64,000 bases of DNA from Pseudoalteromonas sp. EB27 (GCF_001974875.1 NZ_MTQD01000001.1:124001-188000), one strand, 5' to 3'; counted from the stretch's first letter, positions 34,007 through 47,213 are shown. Notes: generated from the sequence alone by a model not told the origin. Numbers and translations: made by a program.

Positions 34007-34858
34007 TTATACTGAAAATGGATATTGAATCGCTTCATGGCATTGATAGCCTGTTACTTCAAAGTCGTCTCGTGTTACCCACGTTTCTATGTCTTCTAAT
34101 GATTTAATTTTTGGATTAATTTTTAACTGAGGTGACGCAAATGGCTCACGCGTTAACTGCACATCTCGCATCAGTTCAAGTTGGTTTTCGTAAATATGTG
34201 CATTAGCAATTTTATGGTACGCCTTACCCGCTTTGTGGCCGGTAATTTGAGCCACTAACGCAAGCAATACAAAACATTGAATTTGATTGAAATTAAGGCC
34301 AAGAGGTACATCACAGCTTCGCTGGTATGACGTTAAATATAGCGTATCGCCAAGTAGTGAAAAAGTGTGTGTGTGCATACACGGGCGCAGGCAACCAAGT
34401 TCAAACTCACCTGGATTATAAAACGTGATTATTTCACCACGGTCATCAATGCCATTTTTTAAGTTATTAATAACTTTGGAAAGCTGATCAAGCGTTGAGC
34501 CATCTGGTCGTTGCCAACCACGGCCTTGTACGCCATAAACACGTCCCATGTCATCCTCACCTTTACGGTTAGGATTATTAAGCCATGCGTTGTTATCGTT
34601 CGCGTTGGCATCCCATGTTTTACAGCCAATTTCTCGAAACTGCTCAGCGCTGTCGTAACCGCGTAAATAACCTAGCAATTCGGCGATAGCTGCTTTGTAG
34701 TAACTTTTACGCGTCGTGATCATCGGAAACTTATTATTAGCCACATCGTATTCTAAATCGGCATTAATAACGGTTAAACAACGTGTACCTGTACGTTTGT
34801 TTTCGACCCACTGACCTTCGTCAACAATACGCTGACATAATTTTAAATATTGTTTCAT
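34007..34858 (-). CDS. thyA: Thymidylate synthase
   Basis: This enzyme methylates dUMP to dTMP using methylenetetrahydrofolate. Visible are the N-terminal loop TGTRCLTV, the catalytic Cys160 in RPCMHTHTF, the phosphate-binding [13 protein letters not shown] and the C-terminal YPFSV. At 283 residues it is longer than E. coli ThyA (264) and belongs to the variant with an insert before the catalytic Cys. It lies 10 nt after lgt, as in the E. coli lgt-thyA operon. Confidence 0.95.
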   Translation of the reverse strand: MKQYLKLCQRIVDEGQWVENKRTGTRCLTVINADLEYDVANNKFPMITTRKSYYKAAIAELLGYLRGYDSAEQFREIGCKTWDANANDNNAWLNNPNRKGEDDMGRVYGVQGRGWQRPDGSTLDQLSKVINNLKNGIDDRGEIITFYNPGEFELGCLRPCMHTHTFSLLGDTLYLTSYQRSCDVPLGLNFNQIQCFVLLALVAQITGHKAGKAYHKIANAHIYENQLELMRDVQLTREPFASPQLKINPKIKSLEDIETWVTRDDFEVTGYQCHEAIQYPFSV

Positions 34859-34868
34859 GCTTTTCTTA

Positions 34869-35672
34869 TTATGCCTTAGCTGGTGTAACGTGTTGTGGTT
34901 GCTTATATGCCCAAATTAATAAGCCTAAACCACCCACTATCATTGGAAGTGAAAGTATTTGTCCCATTGAAATAAAGTCGGCAAATAAACCGAGTTGTGC
35001 ATCGGGTTGGCGGAAATATTCAATACAGAATCTAAACACGCCGTAACCTAATAAAAATACACCGGCTACACTCCCTGCTGGACGTGGTTTTTTAATAAAC
35101 CATTGCAGGATTAAAAACAGCACTAAGCCTTCAAAAAATGCTTCGTATAATTGCGATGGGTGACGCGCAAGCGGACCGCCCGTTGGAAATACCATTGCCC
35201 ATGGCACATCGGTAACTCGGCCCCATAATTCACCGTTTATAAAGTTACCAATACGCCCGGCTAAAAGTCCTACAGGAACGAGTGGTGCAACAAAGTCGCC
35301 CACTTGAAGCAGTGACTTTTTACGCGTCCACGAAAAAATTGCGACGGCGGTTATAACGCCAAGTGTGCCACCATGGAACGACATACCGCCCTGATCTATT
35401 CTAAATAAATACAGTGGGTTTTCTATAAAATAACTAAACTGGTAAAACAATACGTAGCCAATACGCCCGCCTAGTATTACCCCTAACATGCCGTAAAACA
35501 GTAAATCGCTTACTTGGTCTTTAGTCCAACCCGAATTTGGCTTTGACGCTTGACGATTAGCAAACCACATCGCAAATGCAAAACCTATTAAGTACATTAA
35601 GCCATACCAACGTACGCTTAGCGGTCCAACAGAAAAAATAATTGGATCAATTTGAGGAAACTCAAGTGCCAT
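34869..35672 (-). CDS. lgt: Prolipoprotein diacylglyceryl transferase
   Basis: This inner membrane enzyme adds diacylglycerol from phosphatidylglycerol to the lipobox Cys of prolipoproteins, including the several lipoproteins of this window. The 267-residue protein has seven predicted membrane segments, the [11 protein letters not shown] region with the essential His, and the Lgt signature [14 protein letters not shown]. It is 13 nt downstream of the TauE-like gene and upstream of thyA. Confidence 0.95.
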   Translation of the reverse strand: MALEFPQIDPIIFSVGPLSVRWYGLMYLIGFAFAMWFANRQASKPNSGWTKDQVSDLLFYGMLGVILGGRIGYVLFYQFSYFIENPLYLFRIDQGGMSFHGGTLGVITAVAIFSWTRKKSLLQVGDFVAPLVPVGLLAGRIGNFINGELWGRVTDVPWAMVFPTGGPLARHPSQLYEAFFEGLVLFLILQWFIKKPRPAGSVAGVFLLGYGVFRFCIEYFRQPDAQLGLFADFISMGQILSLPMIVGGLGLLIWAYKQPQHVTPAKA

Positions 35673-35685
35673 AAAAAATAAACCT

Positions 35686-36495
35686 TTAGCTAAAAACCAT
35701 TTTAATTGCGATAACTACAAGCAGCACCGCGAAAACTTTCTTAATTGTATTAACAGGTAAATAGTGAGTTGCTTTGGCGCCAATAGGCGCAACAAACCAC
35801 GAGGTAATAACAATCCCAAATAAAGCAGGTAAGTAAACAAACCCGGCAAAACCATGCTCTAAATCGGTAACATGCCAGCCTGCGCTGATGTAACCAATAG
35901 AGCCAAATAATGCAATAACAATTCCGCACGCTGCCGCACAGCCAATTGCTTTTTTTATATCAACCGAAAAATAATTAAGCATAGGTACTATTAAAGCTCC
36001 GCCGCCAATCCCTATTAAACCTGATAATCCGCCCATTATTGCAGAAACGCCCCCTAAAATAGGACCTGCCGGCAACGGTTTTTCTGACATCTGTTTATTA
36101 CGCGCGGAGAGCACCATTCTGGCTGCAATAAATACAACGCTTATAGCAAACACTGTACGTAATATTTGTTCAGGGATTAAACTTGCTGCAAAGCCACTAA
36201 CAAGTGCGCCTAAAGCCACACCCGACATAACCCATGGTGCAATTGCCCAAGGCACGTTATCATTTTTATGATGAGCCAGCGCTGAAGACGTTGAAGTAAA
36301 TAAAATAGAAGCGAGTGAGGTTGCAATAGCAATTACTAATACATGATCAGCCGACGTTACATTAAATGAGAGTAGCAGAGTGCTTAGTACTGGAACGATA
36401 ATTAAACCGCCGCCAATGCCTAGTAATCCAGCTAAAAACCCAACAATACAGCCTAGTAGTGCGCAGCTTGCGACTAACAAACCTAAGTCATACAT
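35686..36495 (-). CDS. TauE/SafE-family sulfite exporter-like permease
   Basis: This is a 269-residue integral membrane protein with about eight helices and two Gly-rich half repeats ([15 protein letters not shown] near residue 23 and [15 protein letters not shown] near residue 160), the mark of the TauE/SafE (DUF81) family. Members export sulfite, sulfoacetate or related anions, but most, like YfcA, have no proven substrate. It sits between ptsP and lgt in an otherwise conserved operon, about 90 nt after ptsP. Confidence 0.88.
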   Translation of the reverse strand: MYDLGLLVASCALLGCIVGFLAGLLGIGGGLIIVPVLSTLLLSFNVTSADHVLVIAIATSLASILFTSTSSALAHHKNDNVPWAIAPWVMSGVALGALVSGFAASLIPEQILRTVFAISVVFIAARMVLSARNKQMSEKPLPAGPILGGVSAIMGGLSGLIGIGGGALIVPMLNYFSVDIKKAIGCAAACGIVIALFGSIGYISAGWHVTDLEHGFAGFVYLPALFGIVITSWFVAPIGAKATHYLPVNTIKKVFAVLLVVIAIKMVFS

Positions 36496-36585
36496 AGTAA
36501 TCTCAAATACCTTTTTAAGGTTTATATATTAAAGGATTATAAAACTAATAGCATCTGTGTATTGCAATTAATTAGGCGTACGAGC

Positions 36586-38850
36586 TTATTTTGGGGTGTA
36601 AAACAAATCACCTAATTTATGCTCTAGCATAAAGCTTCGCGTTAAACGTAGTACTTGTTTGGCTGTGGATTGCGCTAAACATTCACTTAATAGTTGTTCC
36701 ATATCACTGACATTTAAACGCCTAAGTACCCACTTTACTTTATTAAGCGATGATAAGTTCATACTAAGGCGTCTGTAACCCATGGCAATAAGCAAAATAG
36801 CCCCTTCAGGATCGCCGCCTAGTTCACCACACAAACTAAATGGCAGTTCATATTGCTCACATTCGTGCGCCACTTTATTTAGTACTCTTAGTACACCTGG
36901 GTGATAAGGGTTAAAAAGTTCGGCTACACGTGCGTTAGCTCTGTCTACTGCTAATAAATACTGTGTTAAATCGTTACTGCCTACTGAGCAAAAATCGACT
37001 TTTTTTGACCACTCAGGAAGCATAAATACACTTGAAGGTACTTCCAGCATTATACCTATGTCGGGTCTTTCTATGGTTTGCTCTGGGTATTTTTCACTTA
37101 ATTCAAAATAAGCCTGTTCAAATAACGCAAGTGACTCATCAACTTCTTCAGTGCCACTGATCATAGGGAGCATTATTTTTAAATTACCTAAACCAATATT
37201 TGCTTTAAGCATCGCTTTTAGTTGATCTAAAAATAACTCGGGATGATCAAGGCTAATACGAATACCACGCCAACCTAAAAATGGATTCTCTTCGGTAATA
37301 TTAAAGTAATCAAGTACCTTATCGCCCCCAATATCCAATGTACGCATAACCACAGGATTAGGATGATAGCTAGTTAGTACTTCTCGGTACCAGTTTTCTT
37401 GCTCTGATTGCGAAGGAAACTGACCCTTTTGCATAAACCAGGCTTCGGTTCGATAAAGCCCCACACCGTCACAAATATGCGCGCTACTTTGCTCAGTATT
37501 AAGCTCAAGGCCTGCGTTTAATAATAAGCTAACATGTTCACCGTCAAGCGTAATTGATTCTGAGTCTTGCTCAGCTAAAAAGCGGTTATTTAGTAGGTTA
37601 TCTTGATGCTGTAACTCTGTGTATTCGTCCATCAGCATTTGTGAAGGCGATATATATAAACGCCCAGCAAATGCATCTAAAATCATCGGTTTGCCATTAA
37701 ACTGTAGTAGAGGTAAATCTTCTATACCCCAAATGGCAGGGATCCCCATCGCACGCGTTAATATAGAAGCATGGCTATTTGCAGAGCCATTTACGCTTAC
37801 AACGCCTGTTAAGTGACCTTTTGGCACTTCAGCAAGCATGGCTGGTGTTAAGGTATTAGCAATTAAAATAGTGTTGGGCGGATAATTTTTAACAGCGTGT
37901 TCGGTATTTACAAGATGGTGTAATACACGAAGACCAATGTCTTTAACGTCAACAGCACGCTCTTTTATATAAGGGTCTTGCATGGCATTAAATTGAGATA
38001 TTAAACGCTCTATTACAATTTTTAGGGCGCTTTTAGCACACCAGCCTTCTTGCAATTGCATTTCAACATTATGCCCTAAACTTTTAGCATCAAGCAGTTG
38101 TTGATACACATCAAATACCGCAAGAGCTTCGTGCGGAATAGAATCGCTTAGCGTCATAGATAGGGTGTTAAATTCTTTGCGCGTTGCAGCTACGGCCTGA
38201 GTAAACAAACGGCGCTGCTCAGTGACGTCACTGTCTTTTAAAAGCTCAATAGATTTAAAATCAAGTTTTGGTAATACAACAAATGCTTGCCCTATACCTA
38301 TTCCTGGCGCGCTCGATACACCTTTTAAAACAGACGTTTGATGAGATGACTCATCTTGGCGTAGTATTTCTTTAATTTCAGCATGCGCTAACTGTGACGC
38401 AAGTTGAGCAGAAAGCGTTATTAAAAACGACTCTTCGTCTTGGCTAAATACACGTGCCATTTTTTGTTGGACAACAATAACGCCCAGTACTTTTTTTTGA
38501 TGAACAACGGGCACTGATAAAAAAGCGTTGTAGCCTTCTTCATTTACTTCGGGGGAGAGCTTAAAACGAGGATGCGATTTAGCAAATGCAATATTAATGG
38601 GTTCTTCGCGTTGCGCTACTAGGCCAACTAAACCTTCGGTAAAACCAATTCTAAACTTACCTACCGCATCGGGGTTTAGCCCTTCGGTTGCCATAAGTAC
38701 AAAATTGTCTTGGCTGTAATCTGCAAAATAAATGGAGCAGCACTGGGTTTTCATGGCATCTTTAACCATTTGCACAAAGCACACTAATGCACTGTCTAAA
38801 TTCGCTTGTCGCGATACAGACTCCGCAATAGATCTCAGTGTAGCCAGCAT
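36586..38850 (-). CDS. ptsP: PTS-Ntr enzyme I (phosphoenolpyruvate-protein phosphotransferase)
   Basis: This is the first enzyme of the nitrogen-related PTS; it takes phosphate from phosphoenolpyruvate and passes it to NPr. The 754-residue protein has an N-terminal GAF domain (1-160), the enzyme I N-domain with phospho-His360 (GSANSHASILTRAMG), and a PEP-binding TIM barrel (GLYRTEAWFM, RTLDIGGDK, CSVGSNDLTQY, SLCGELGGDP). It lies 30 nt after rppH, the usual arrangement. Confidence 0.95.
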   Translation of the reverse strand: MLATLRSIAESVSRQANLDSALVCFVQMVKDAMKTQCCSIYFADYSQDNFVLMATEGLNPDAVGKFRIGFTEGLVGLVAQREEPINIAFAKSHPRFKLSPEVNEEGYNAFLSVPVVHQKKVLGVIVVQQKMARVFSQDEESFLITLSAQLASQLAHAEIKEILRQDESSHQTSVLKGVSSAPGIGIGQAFVVLPKLDFKSIELLKDSDVTEQRRLFTQAVAATRKEFNTLSMTLSDSIPHEALAVFDVYQQLLDAKSLGHNVEMQLQEGWCAKSALKIVIERLISQFNAMQDPYIKERAVDVKDIGLRVLHHLVNTEHAVKNYPPNTILIANTLTPAMLAEVPKGHLTGVVSVNGSANSHASILTRAMGIPAIWGIEDLPLLQFNGKPMILDAFAGRLYISPSQMLMDEYTELQHQDNLLNNRFLAEQDSESITLDGEHVSLLLNAGLELNTEQSSAHICDGVGLYRTEAWFMQKGQFPSQSEQENWYREVLTSYHPNPVVMRTLDIGGDKVLDYFNITEENPFLGWRGIRISLDHPELFLDQLKAMLKANIGLGNLKIMLPMISGTEEVDESLALFEQAYFELSEKYPEQTIERPDIGIMLEVPSSVFMLPEWSKKVDFCSVGSNDLTQYLLAVDRANARVAELFNPYHPGVLRVLNKVAHECEQYELPFSLCGELGGDPEGAILLIAMGYRRLSMNLSSLNKVKWVLRRLNVSDMEQLLSECLAQSTAKQVLRLTRSFMLEHKLGDLFYTPK

Positions 38851-38880
38851 GTCCTGCTCCTTTATTCTATAGAGAAATTA

Positions 38881-39399
38881 CTACCTTTTACTTCGCCAAT
38901 GATCTTTATGTTGTTCTCTCTTATTAAAAGGCATGGCGAAAGGAGCAAACTCTTTCATTACACGTCGATAAACATCCCGTTTAAACGATACAACCTGTCT
39001 TACAGGATACCAATAACTTACCCAGCGCCAATCATCAAATTCAGGATGATGGGTTTTAAGTAAATTTACATCTTCGTCTTTACAGCGCAATTTTAGTAAA
39101 AACCATTTTTGTTTTTGCCCAATACACACCGGACTAGAGTCTCGGCGGATTAATCGTTTGGGTAATTTATAGCGTAACCAATGTTTTGAGCTTGCGACTA
39201 TTTCTACATCTTCTGGTCGCAACCCTACTTCTTCGTGTAATTCACGGTACATAGTTTGTTCTGCAGTTTCACCATCATCAACACCACCTTGGGGAAATTG
39301 CCAAGAGTGTTGACCATAACGTCTGGCCCAAAAAACCTGTCCCTGATTATTGCAAATCACAATTCCGACATTGGCACGAAAACCTTCGGCATCGATCAC
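38881..39399 (-). CDS. rppH: RNA pyrophosphohydrolase RppH
   Basis: This Nudix enzyme converts the 5' triphosphate of mRNA to monophosphate and so starts RNase E-dependent decay. The 172-residue protein begins [18 protein letters not shown], as in E. coli, and carries the Nudix box elements GGVDDGE and RELHEEVGL. It is first in the rppH-ptsP operon. Confidence 0.95.
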   Translation of the reverse strand: MIDAEGFRANVGIVICNNQGQVFWARRYGQHSWQFPQGGVDDGETAEQTMYRELHEEVGLRPEDVEIVASSKHWLRYKLPKRLIRRDSSPVCIGQKQKWFLLKLRCKDEDVNLLKTHHPEFDDWRWVSYWYPVRQVVSFKRDVYRRVMKEFAPFAMPFNKREQHKDHWRSKR

Positions 39400-39929
39400 C
39401 TTAGTGCCTCATTTGTAAGTCGATTTTTAATGATTGTTCCACATTAGCCGCAATACGGCAAATACTATTATACCCAACCCGATTAGTAAGCTAAGTTTGA
39501 GCTTTTAGTACATTGATAAATTACTGGAGAATAGGTAAATATTTGGAAAATAACTTAACAAGGCTATTGCGGTTCTTGTTTTCCTCTAGTTACTCACAGT
39601 TTGTGCATAACTTTTGTAAAACACGCTCATTTTGCAAACAAATCCACAATATTAGATCTTAAAACTTGGCTTCTCCACAGATTCTGTGGATAAACATGTT
39701 CATATAGTTGTATTTATCCTTACAACTTTTAAATGGCTTAATCAAAACTGAACGTACAAATTTAAAAAAACCTGCAGCGTCAGTAACTTAAAGTAAAGTA
39801 GCTTAATTTCAATATGTGCAAAATTAACACAAACAGAGGAAGGGTAAAAAACGTACAACCCTAAAGATATCCACGGCTTAGCCTATTTGCTATCATGGCT
39901 ATGGTATTTATACAACCGAAATTAAGAAT
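39400..39929. other. 530 bp intergenic region with DnaA-box-like sites
   Basis: This is non-coding DNA between divergent rppH and mutH. It contains two matches to the DnaA box TTATNCACA on the minus strand (TGTGCATAA at 39603-39611 and TGTGGATAA at 39685-39693), and the second overlaps a palindrome TCCACAG-ATT-CTGTGGA (39673-39689). No gene, tRNA or terminator was recognised. It must hold the two divergent promoters. Confidence 0.5.
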
Positions 39930-40601
39930 ATGCGACCTACAAAACCACACTCAATAAACGACTTAATGCAACGCGTTAACAATATTGCCGGATTAACGCT
40001 AGGACAGCTTGCTAATAAGCATAATTTTAAAACTCCAGATGATTTACTGCGCGAAAAAGGTTGGACCGGTCAGTTAATTGAATACGTACTAGGTGCTACT
40101 GCGGGCTCAAAACCACTTCCGGATTTTGAAGATTTAGGAATTGAGCTAAAAACACTCCCTATTTCCTATAAAGGCAGGCCACTGGAAACTACGTTTGTAT
40201 CGGTTACACCTTTAATGAACGTTACTGGAATGACTTGGCATACCAGCTCTGTGCGTAAAAAACTAAATCATGTTTTATGGCTGCCAATTTTAAGCGAACG
40301 TGATATTGCCCCGTTTGATAGAACCATCGGCAGCGGCTTTTTGTGGCAACCCACGCCTGAACAAGACGCTTTATTACAGCGCGACTGGGAAGAGCAAATG
40401 GAGCTAATTGCGCTAGGTAGAGTCGACGAAATATCAGGCCATTTAGGCGATGCGATGCAAATACGCCCTAAAGCTGCTCATAGTAAAATAGTGACTGATG
40501 CTATTGGTCCAAATGGGCAAATAATTAAAACCCTACCCCGTGGCTTTTACTTAAAAACCAGTTTTACAGGTGATATTTTAAAGCAGCAGTTTCAGCTTTG
40601 A
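39930..40601 (+). CDS. mutH: DNA mismatch repair endonuclease MutH
   Basis: This enzyme nicks the unmethylated strand at hemimethylated GATC sites during mismatch repair. The 223-residue protein has the type II nuclease core Asp65, Glu72, Lys74 in PDFEDLGIELKTLP, spaced exactly as D70-E77-K79 in E. coli, and the later VSVTPL and FYLKTSFT strands. Its presence implies Dam-directed repair in this organism. It is a single gene divergent from rppH. Confidence 0.94.
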   Translation: MRPTKPHSINDLMQRVNNIAGLTLGQLANKHNFKTPDDLLREKGWTGQLIEYVLGATAGSKPLPDFEDLGIELKTLPISYKGRPLETTFVSVTPLMNVTGMTWHTSSVRKKLNHVLWLPILSERDIAPFDRTIGSGFLWQPTPEQDALLQRDWEEQMELIALGRVDEISGHLGDAMQIRPKAAHSKIVTDAIGPNGQIIKTLPRGFYLKTSFTGDILKQQFQL

Positions 40602-40633
40602 GCTGTGCAGAAAATATTATGAGTTAAGCAAAT

Positions 40634-40692
40634 CCTTTTTCGCACTTCGTGCGCGTCAGCGTTCTTAACGCCTACAAGGTATTTCACCTTTT
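40634..40692. repeat. Short hairpin repeat, copy 1
   Basis: Core elements are CGCACTTCGTGCGCGTCAGC and, 8 nt later, AACGCCTACAA. The GCAC-TTC-GTGC part can form a small hairpin. A second, similar copy follows at 40743-40805 in the same orientation. It lies downstream of mutH and of convergent eno. Confidence 0.65.
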
Positions 40693-40742
40693 TAATAAAA
40701 TAGTTTGAGGTTTAAATAAAGAGTTTTCGTTTTTGTTGTTCA

Positions 40743-40805
40743 CCCTTTTCGCACTGCGTGCGCGCGTCAGCAAGCTAAACGCCTACAATAAATTTTCATC
40801 TCTTT
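40743..40805. repeat. Short hairpin repeat, copy 2
   Basis: CGCACTGCGTGCGCGCGTC, then CAGCAAGCTAAACGCCTACAA. It matches copy 1 with a 2 nt CG insertion and a diverged right flank. The two copies are about 110 bp apart and make up most of the mutH-eno gap. Confidence 0.65.
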
Positions 40806-40826
40806 GAGTAGAAATATTTGGCATAA

Positions 40827-40852
40827 AAAATCCCCGCCTGAGCGAGGATTTT
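40827..40852 (-). terminator. Rho-independent terminator of eno
   Basis: AAAATCCCCGC and GCGAGGATTTT form an 11 bp stem with one mismatch and a CTGA loop, with A-rich flank on the plus strand giving a U-run for the minus-strand transcript. It lies about 25 nt after the eno stop. Confidence 0.8.
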
Positions 40853-40877
40853 ATAATTTTAAATTAAAGAGCAGTAA

Positions 40878-42212
<1,335 letters not shown>

Positions 42213-42239
42213 CTAACTTTACTACGTTTTATATAGTTT

Positions 42240-42401
42240 ATACCAATTGCATTTAATTAGTGAGCTATTATAGCGCTAAGAAAATAGCTCAATAACAAGG
42301 CTGAAATTATGACATATAGTTGTTCTATATGAGTAATTTTTAACGCAGTGAGTGAGTTATTTAATGCGATACAATGCTCATGTTTTTAATAAAATTGGTA
42401 T
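42240..42401. repeat. 162 bp MITE-like element, copy 2
   Basis: ATACCAATT and AATTGGTAT are perfect 9 bp terminal inverted repeats. Internal blocks (GCTAAGAAAAT, TAGTTGTTCTA, TTTTTAACG) sit at the same offsets as in the 161 bp copy at 14792-14952. It lies between eno and the pyrG terminator, just upstream of the eno start, and may contribute to or displace its promoter. Confidence 0.8.
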
Positions 42402-42420
42402 CAGTCAGCCCTTAAAACAA

Positions 42421-42447
42421 AAAAGCCGTGCAATATGCACGGCTTTT
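42421..42447 (-). terminator. Rho-independent terminator of pyrG
   Basis: AAAAGCCGTGCA and TGCACGGCTTTT form a perfect 12 bp stem with a 3 nt ATA loop, ending 5 nt before the pyrG stop codon position. It is flanked by A-rich sequence on the left that gives a U-run on the minus-strand RNA. Confidence 0.85.
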
Positions 42448-42451
42448 AAAA

Positions 42452-44101
<1,650 letters not shown>

Positions 44102-44248
44102 TCAGGAATTAAAAGGAATATAACACCCAAAGAAGAGCCTAAGGGTATATCATCAAGACGGGGCGAAATTGTACCAAAACACTGCTTATCAATCCAGCTA
44201 AAATTAGCTAATACGCGCACAAAAAATGTGCACTATTTAACATTAAGT

Positions 44249-45046
44249 CTATTTTACTTTTTTAATCGCATCCCACGCACTATCCATCTCTTCAAAGGTG
44301 GCTGTATCTAAGCTTTTGCCTTGCGCGTGCAAATAAGCGTTTACCTTTTCAAAACGCGCTGAAAACTTATCATTAGCGCTACGAAGCAGTTGCTCAGGAT
44401 CCCGTTTAACATGGCGTACAACATTAACAGTGGCAAAAAGTAAGTCGCCGAGTTCTTCCGCTGTATGATCAGATAACGGGTCTTGTTCAATCGCTTCTTT
44501 TACTTCAAGCACTTCTTCGCTCACTTTATCAAGTGCACCATGATACGTTGGCCAGTCAAAACCAAGTGCGGCAACGCGTTGTTGAATTTTTTTAGCTTTA
44601 CTTAAACTTGGCATATTTGCAGGAATATCTTGCCAAAAAGAAGGTGATTCTGTTTGCGCTCTAGCACTGCGTTCTTGTGTTTTGATTGTTTGCCACTGCT
44701 GCGATAGCTGCTCGTCTGTTAGCTCTTTTTTGTCACCAAATACATGCGGGTGACGACGGGTAAGCTTATCGTTTAATTGCTCCACTAGATCATTAAAATC
44801 AAATAGATTTTGCTCTTGTGCAAGCTGCGCATAAAAAACAATTTGAAATAACAAATCACCCAATTCGCCTTTAAGCTCACCTAAGTTGCCTGACTCAATA
44901 CAGTCAGCAACTTCGTACGCTTCTTCTAGTGTGTGCGGCACAATAGATTTAAAATCTTGTTTGAGATCCCACGGGCAACCGCCCTTGGGATCTCGCAGTG
45001 TTTTCATTATGCTAAGAAGCTGTGTAAGCGCTGTATTATCATTCAT
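44249..45046 (-). CDS. mazG: Nucleoside triphosphate pyrophosphohydrolase MazG
   Basis: This enzyme hydrolyses nucleoside triphosphates to monophosphates and pyrophosphate; in E. coli it limits ppGpp-linked stress. The 265-residue protein has the tandem MazG fold. The first half shows RDPKGGCPWDLKQDFKS, TLEEAYEVAD and ELGDLLFQIVFYA; the second half shows EEVLEVKEAI and EELGDLLFATVNV. Its start is 2 nt after the relA stop, as in the classic relA-mazG operon. Confidence 0.95.
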   Translation of the reverse strand: MNDNTALTQLLSIMKTLRDPKGGCPWDLKQDFKSIVPHTLEEAYEVADCIESGNLGELKGELGDLLFQIVFYAQLAQEQNLFDFNDLVEQLNDKLTRRHPHVFGDKKELTDEQLSQQWQTIKTQERSARAQTESPSFWQDIPANMPSLSKAKKIQQRVAALGFDWPTYHGALDKVSEEVLEVKEAIEQDPLSDHTAEELGDLLFATVNVVRHVKRDPEQLLRSANDKFSARFEKVNAYLHAQGKSLDTATFEEMDSAWDAIKKVK

Positions 45047-45048
45047 GA

Positions 45049-47205
45049 TTAATGACCACGCTTGGCATCGTGTACACCTTCAATTTGGTGTAACTTAGAA
45101 AGAACACGGTTAGTACCCGATAAGTCATGTACTTCTATTTGCATCGTAAATATAGCTAACTGATTATCCTCAACCGTATTTACGTTCATGTTTAAAACAT
45201 TTACTTTTTCATTAGCAAGTACTGAGCTTATGTCGCGTATTAGCCCTGAACGATCGGTGGCTTCTATTTTAATACTTAGTGCGTACGAGCCGTTGATATC
45301 ATCAGACCAACTTACTGAAATAACACGTTCTGGATGCTGATTTTTTAAGTTATTAAACGAATCACAGTCTTCCTTATGAACACCTATTCCTCGACCTTGC
45401 GTTATATAACCTATTATTTCATCGCCAGGTACAGGACGACAGCATTTGGCTACATGGCTCATTAAGCTACCAACGCCATCAACCACTATGCCGTTTTTGT
45501 CACCAGTTACTTTGCTAGGTGCTTTAATACGAATAACCGGCTCATCTTCTGTCCGATCACTTACAAAGTTAAGCATTTGATTGAGGCGTACATCGCCCGC
45601 ACCAATCGCAACCATTAAGTCATCAAGTTCTTTAAAGTTAAAACGCTTGATGGCTGGCTCTAAATCTTTGTATGTTAAATTAAGCTTTTGTAGTTCACTG
45701 TCGAGAATTTCTTTACCCGCACTTAAGTTTTTGTCGCGGTCGAGCTGTTTAAACCAGTGATGAATCTTGGCTCTAGCGCGAGATGACTTGATGTATCCTA
45801 ATGACGGATTTAACCAATCACGACTTGGATTTGGTTGTTTTTGGGTCAGTATTTCTACCTGATCCCCAGTTGTAAGTTGATGCGTAAACGGCACTATTTT
45901 GCCGAATATTTTTGCACCAATACAGCGATGCCCTACATTTGAGTGAATGTAGTAAGCAAAATCGAGCGGTGTAGCGCCAAGTGGTAAATCGATAATATCG
46001 CCGCTTGGGGTAAATATGTATACGCGGTCTTCTACTACTTGGTTTTTAAGCTCTTCTGCTAAATCGCCACCATCAACTACTTCTTCTTGCCATTGGAGTA
46101 ACTTACGCAACCAGCTGATTTTTTGCTCATAACCCGAGCCGCGCCCTGGTAATGCACCTTCTTTGTACATCCAATGTGCAGCCACACCCAACTCAGCATC
46201 TTGATGCATATCGCTAGTACGAATTTGTATTTCTACTGTTTTACCTTCAGGCCCAAATACCACGGTATGAATTGACTGATAGCCGTTTTGCTTTGGAGTT
46301 GCTACATAGTCGTCAAACTCTTTATTTAGATGACGCCAATTGGTGTGCACAATACCCAGCGCTCCATAACAATCTTGTAGGCGTTCAACAACAATACGCA
46401 TTGCACGAATATCAAAAAGCTGATCAAACTCGTAGTTTTTTTGCTGCATTTTTTTATAAATGCTGTAAATGTGCTTGGGGCGGCCATAAACTTGGGCCTC
46501 TATGCCCGCTTCACTTAAACGGCTTTTTACTTGCTCAACCATATCTTCCATATAGGCTTCGCGCGTAAGGCGTTTGTCGTCAAGTTGTTTGGCTATACTT
46601 TTATAGGTGCCTGGGTGCAAATATCTAAACGATAAATCTTCCAGTTCCCATTTTAATTGCCCTATTCCTAATCTGTTTGCCAATGGTGCAAAAATATCAG
46701 CCGTTTCTTTAGCGGCAATGACGCGGTCTTCTTCATCCGCATTTTTTACATCACGTAAATGACATACCTGCTCGGCAAGCTTAATGACCACGGCGCGCAC
46801 ATCTTCAACCATGGTTAATAACATTTTTCGAATATTATCAACTTGCATAGTTCCTTTACCTTGATGAGATAAAGTACTAATAGTGGCCATTTGTGCAACC
46901 CCAGTTAACAGCATGGCTATATTACTACCAAGCTGCTCTTCTATGGTTTCAAGTGATATTAAATCGTTTAAAAAATACGGGGTTAAATACGCAGTAGCTA
47001 ACGATTCGGGATCGAGATTTAGCTCAGCTAAAATTTCAACCATTTCGATTGCAGTAGTTTGCCTGCTTTCATTATCACATTTTACGCATAGCGCTTGCGC
47101 TTTAGTAAGTAGCTCTGTTTTTTCTTCAGACAAAGCAAGAAATGAAAGCCGAGTGCTAAAATCTGTTGTCTCATCTTGTTGATGTGATTGTCGTGTAGCT
47201 ACCAT
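45049..47205 (-). CDS. relA: GTP pyrophosphokinase RelA
   Basis: This is the ribosome-associated synthetase of (p)ppGpp in amino acid starvation. The 718-residue protein has a degenerate HD hydrolase region, a synthetase domain (YGRPKHIYSIYKKM, FDIRAMRIVVERLQDCYGAL, PKQNGYQSIHTVV, VEIQIRTSDMH), a TGS domain (VYIFTPSGDIIDLPLGATPL), a zinc-finger region with CCRPVPGDEIIG, and a C-terminal ACT domain. It is slightly shorter than E. coli RelA (744). No second SpoT-like gene is in the window. It lies 8 nt after rlmD. Confidence 0.95.
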   Translation of the reverse strand: MVATRQSHQQDETTDFSTRLSFLALSEEKTELLTKAQALCVKCDNESRQTTAIEMVEILAELNLDPESLATAYLTPYFLNDLISLETIEEQLGSNIAMLLTGVAQMATISTLSHQGKGTMQVDNIRKMLLTMVEDVRAVVIKLAEQVCHLRDVKNADEEDRVIAAKETADIFAPLANRLGIGQLKWELEDLSFRYLHPGTYKSIAKQLDDKRLTREAYMEDMVEQVKSRLSEAGIEAQVYGRPKHIYSIYKKMQQKNYEFDQLFDIRAMRIVVERLQDCYGALGIVHTNWRHLNKEFDDYVATPKQNGYQSIHTVVFGPEGKTVEIQIRTSDMHQDAELGVAAHWMYKEGALPGRGSGYEQKISWLRKLLQWQEEVVDGGDLAEELKNQVVEDRVYIFTPSGDIIDLPLGATPLDFAYYIHSNVGHRCIGAKIFGKIVPFTHQLTTGDQVEILTQKQPNPSRDWLNPSLGYIKSSRARAKIHHWFKQLDRDKNLSAGKEILDSELQKLNLTYKDLEPAIKRFNFKELDDLMVAIGAGDVRLNQMLNFVSDRTEDEPVIRIKAPSKVTGDKNGIVVDGVGSLMSHVAKCCRPVPGDEIIGYITQGRGIGVHKEDCDSFNNLKNQHPERVISVSWSDDINGSYALSIKIEATDRSGLIRDISSVLANEKVNVLNMNVNTVEDNQLAIFTMQIEVHDLSGTNRVLSKLHQIEGVHDAKRGH

Positions 47206-47213
47206 AATGCGTT

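Noticed and set aside
39400-39929. Chromosomal replication origin
   Set aside because: Only two DnaA-box matches, no clear AT-rich 13-mer set, and no dnaA, dnaN, gidA or mnmE genes beside it.
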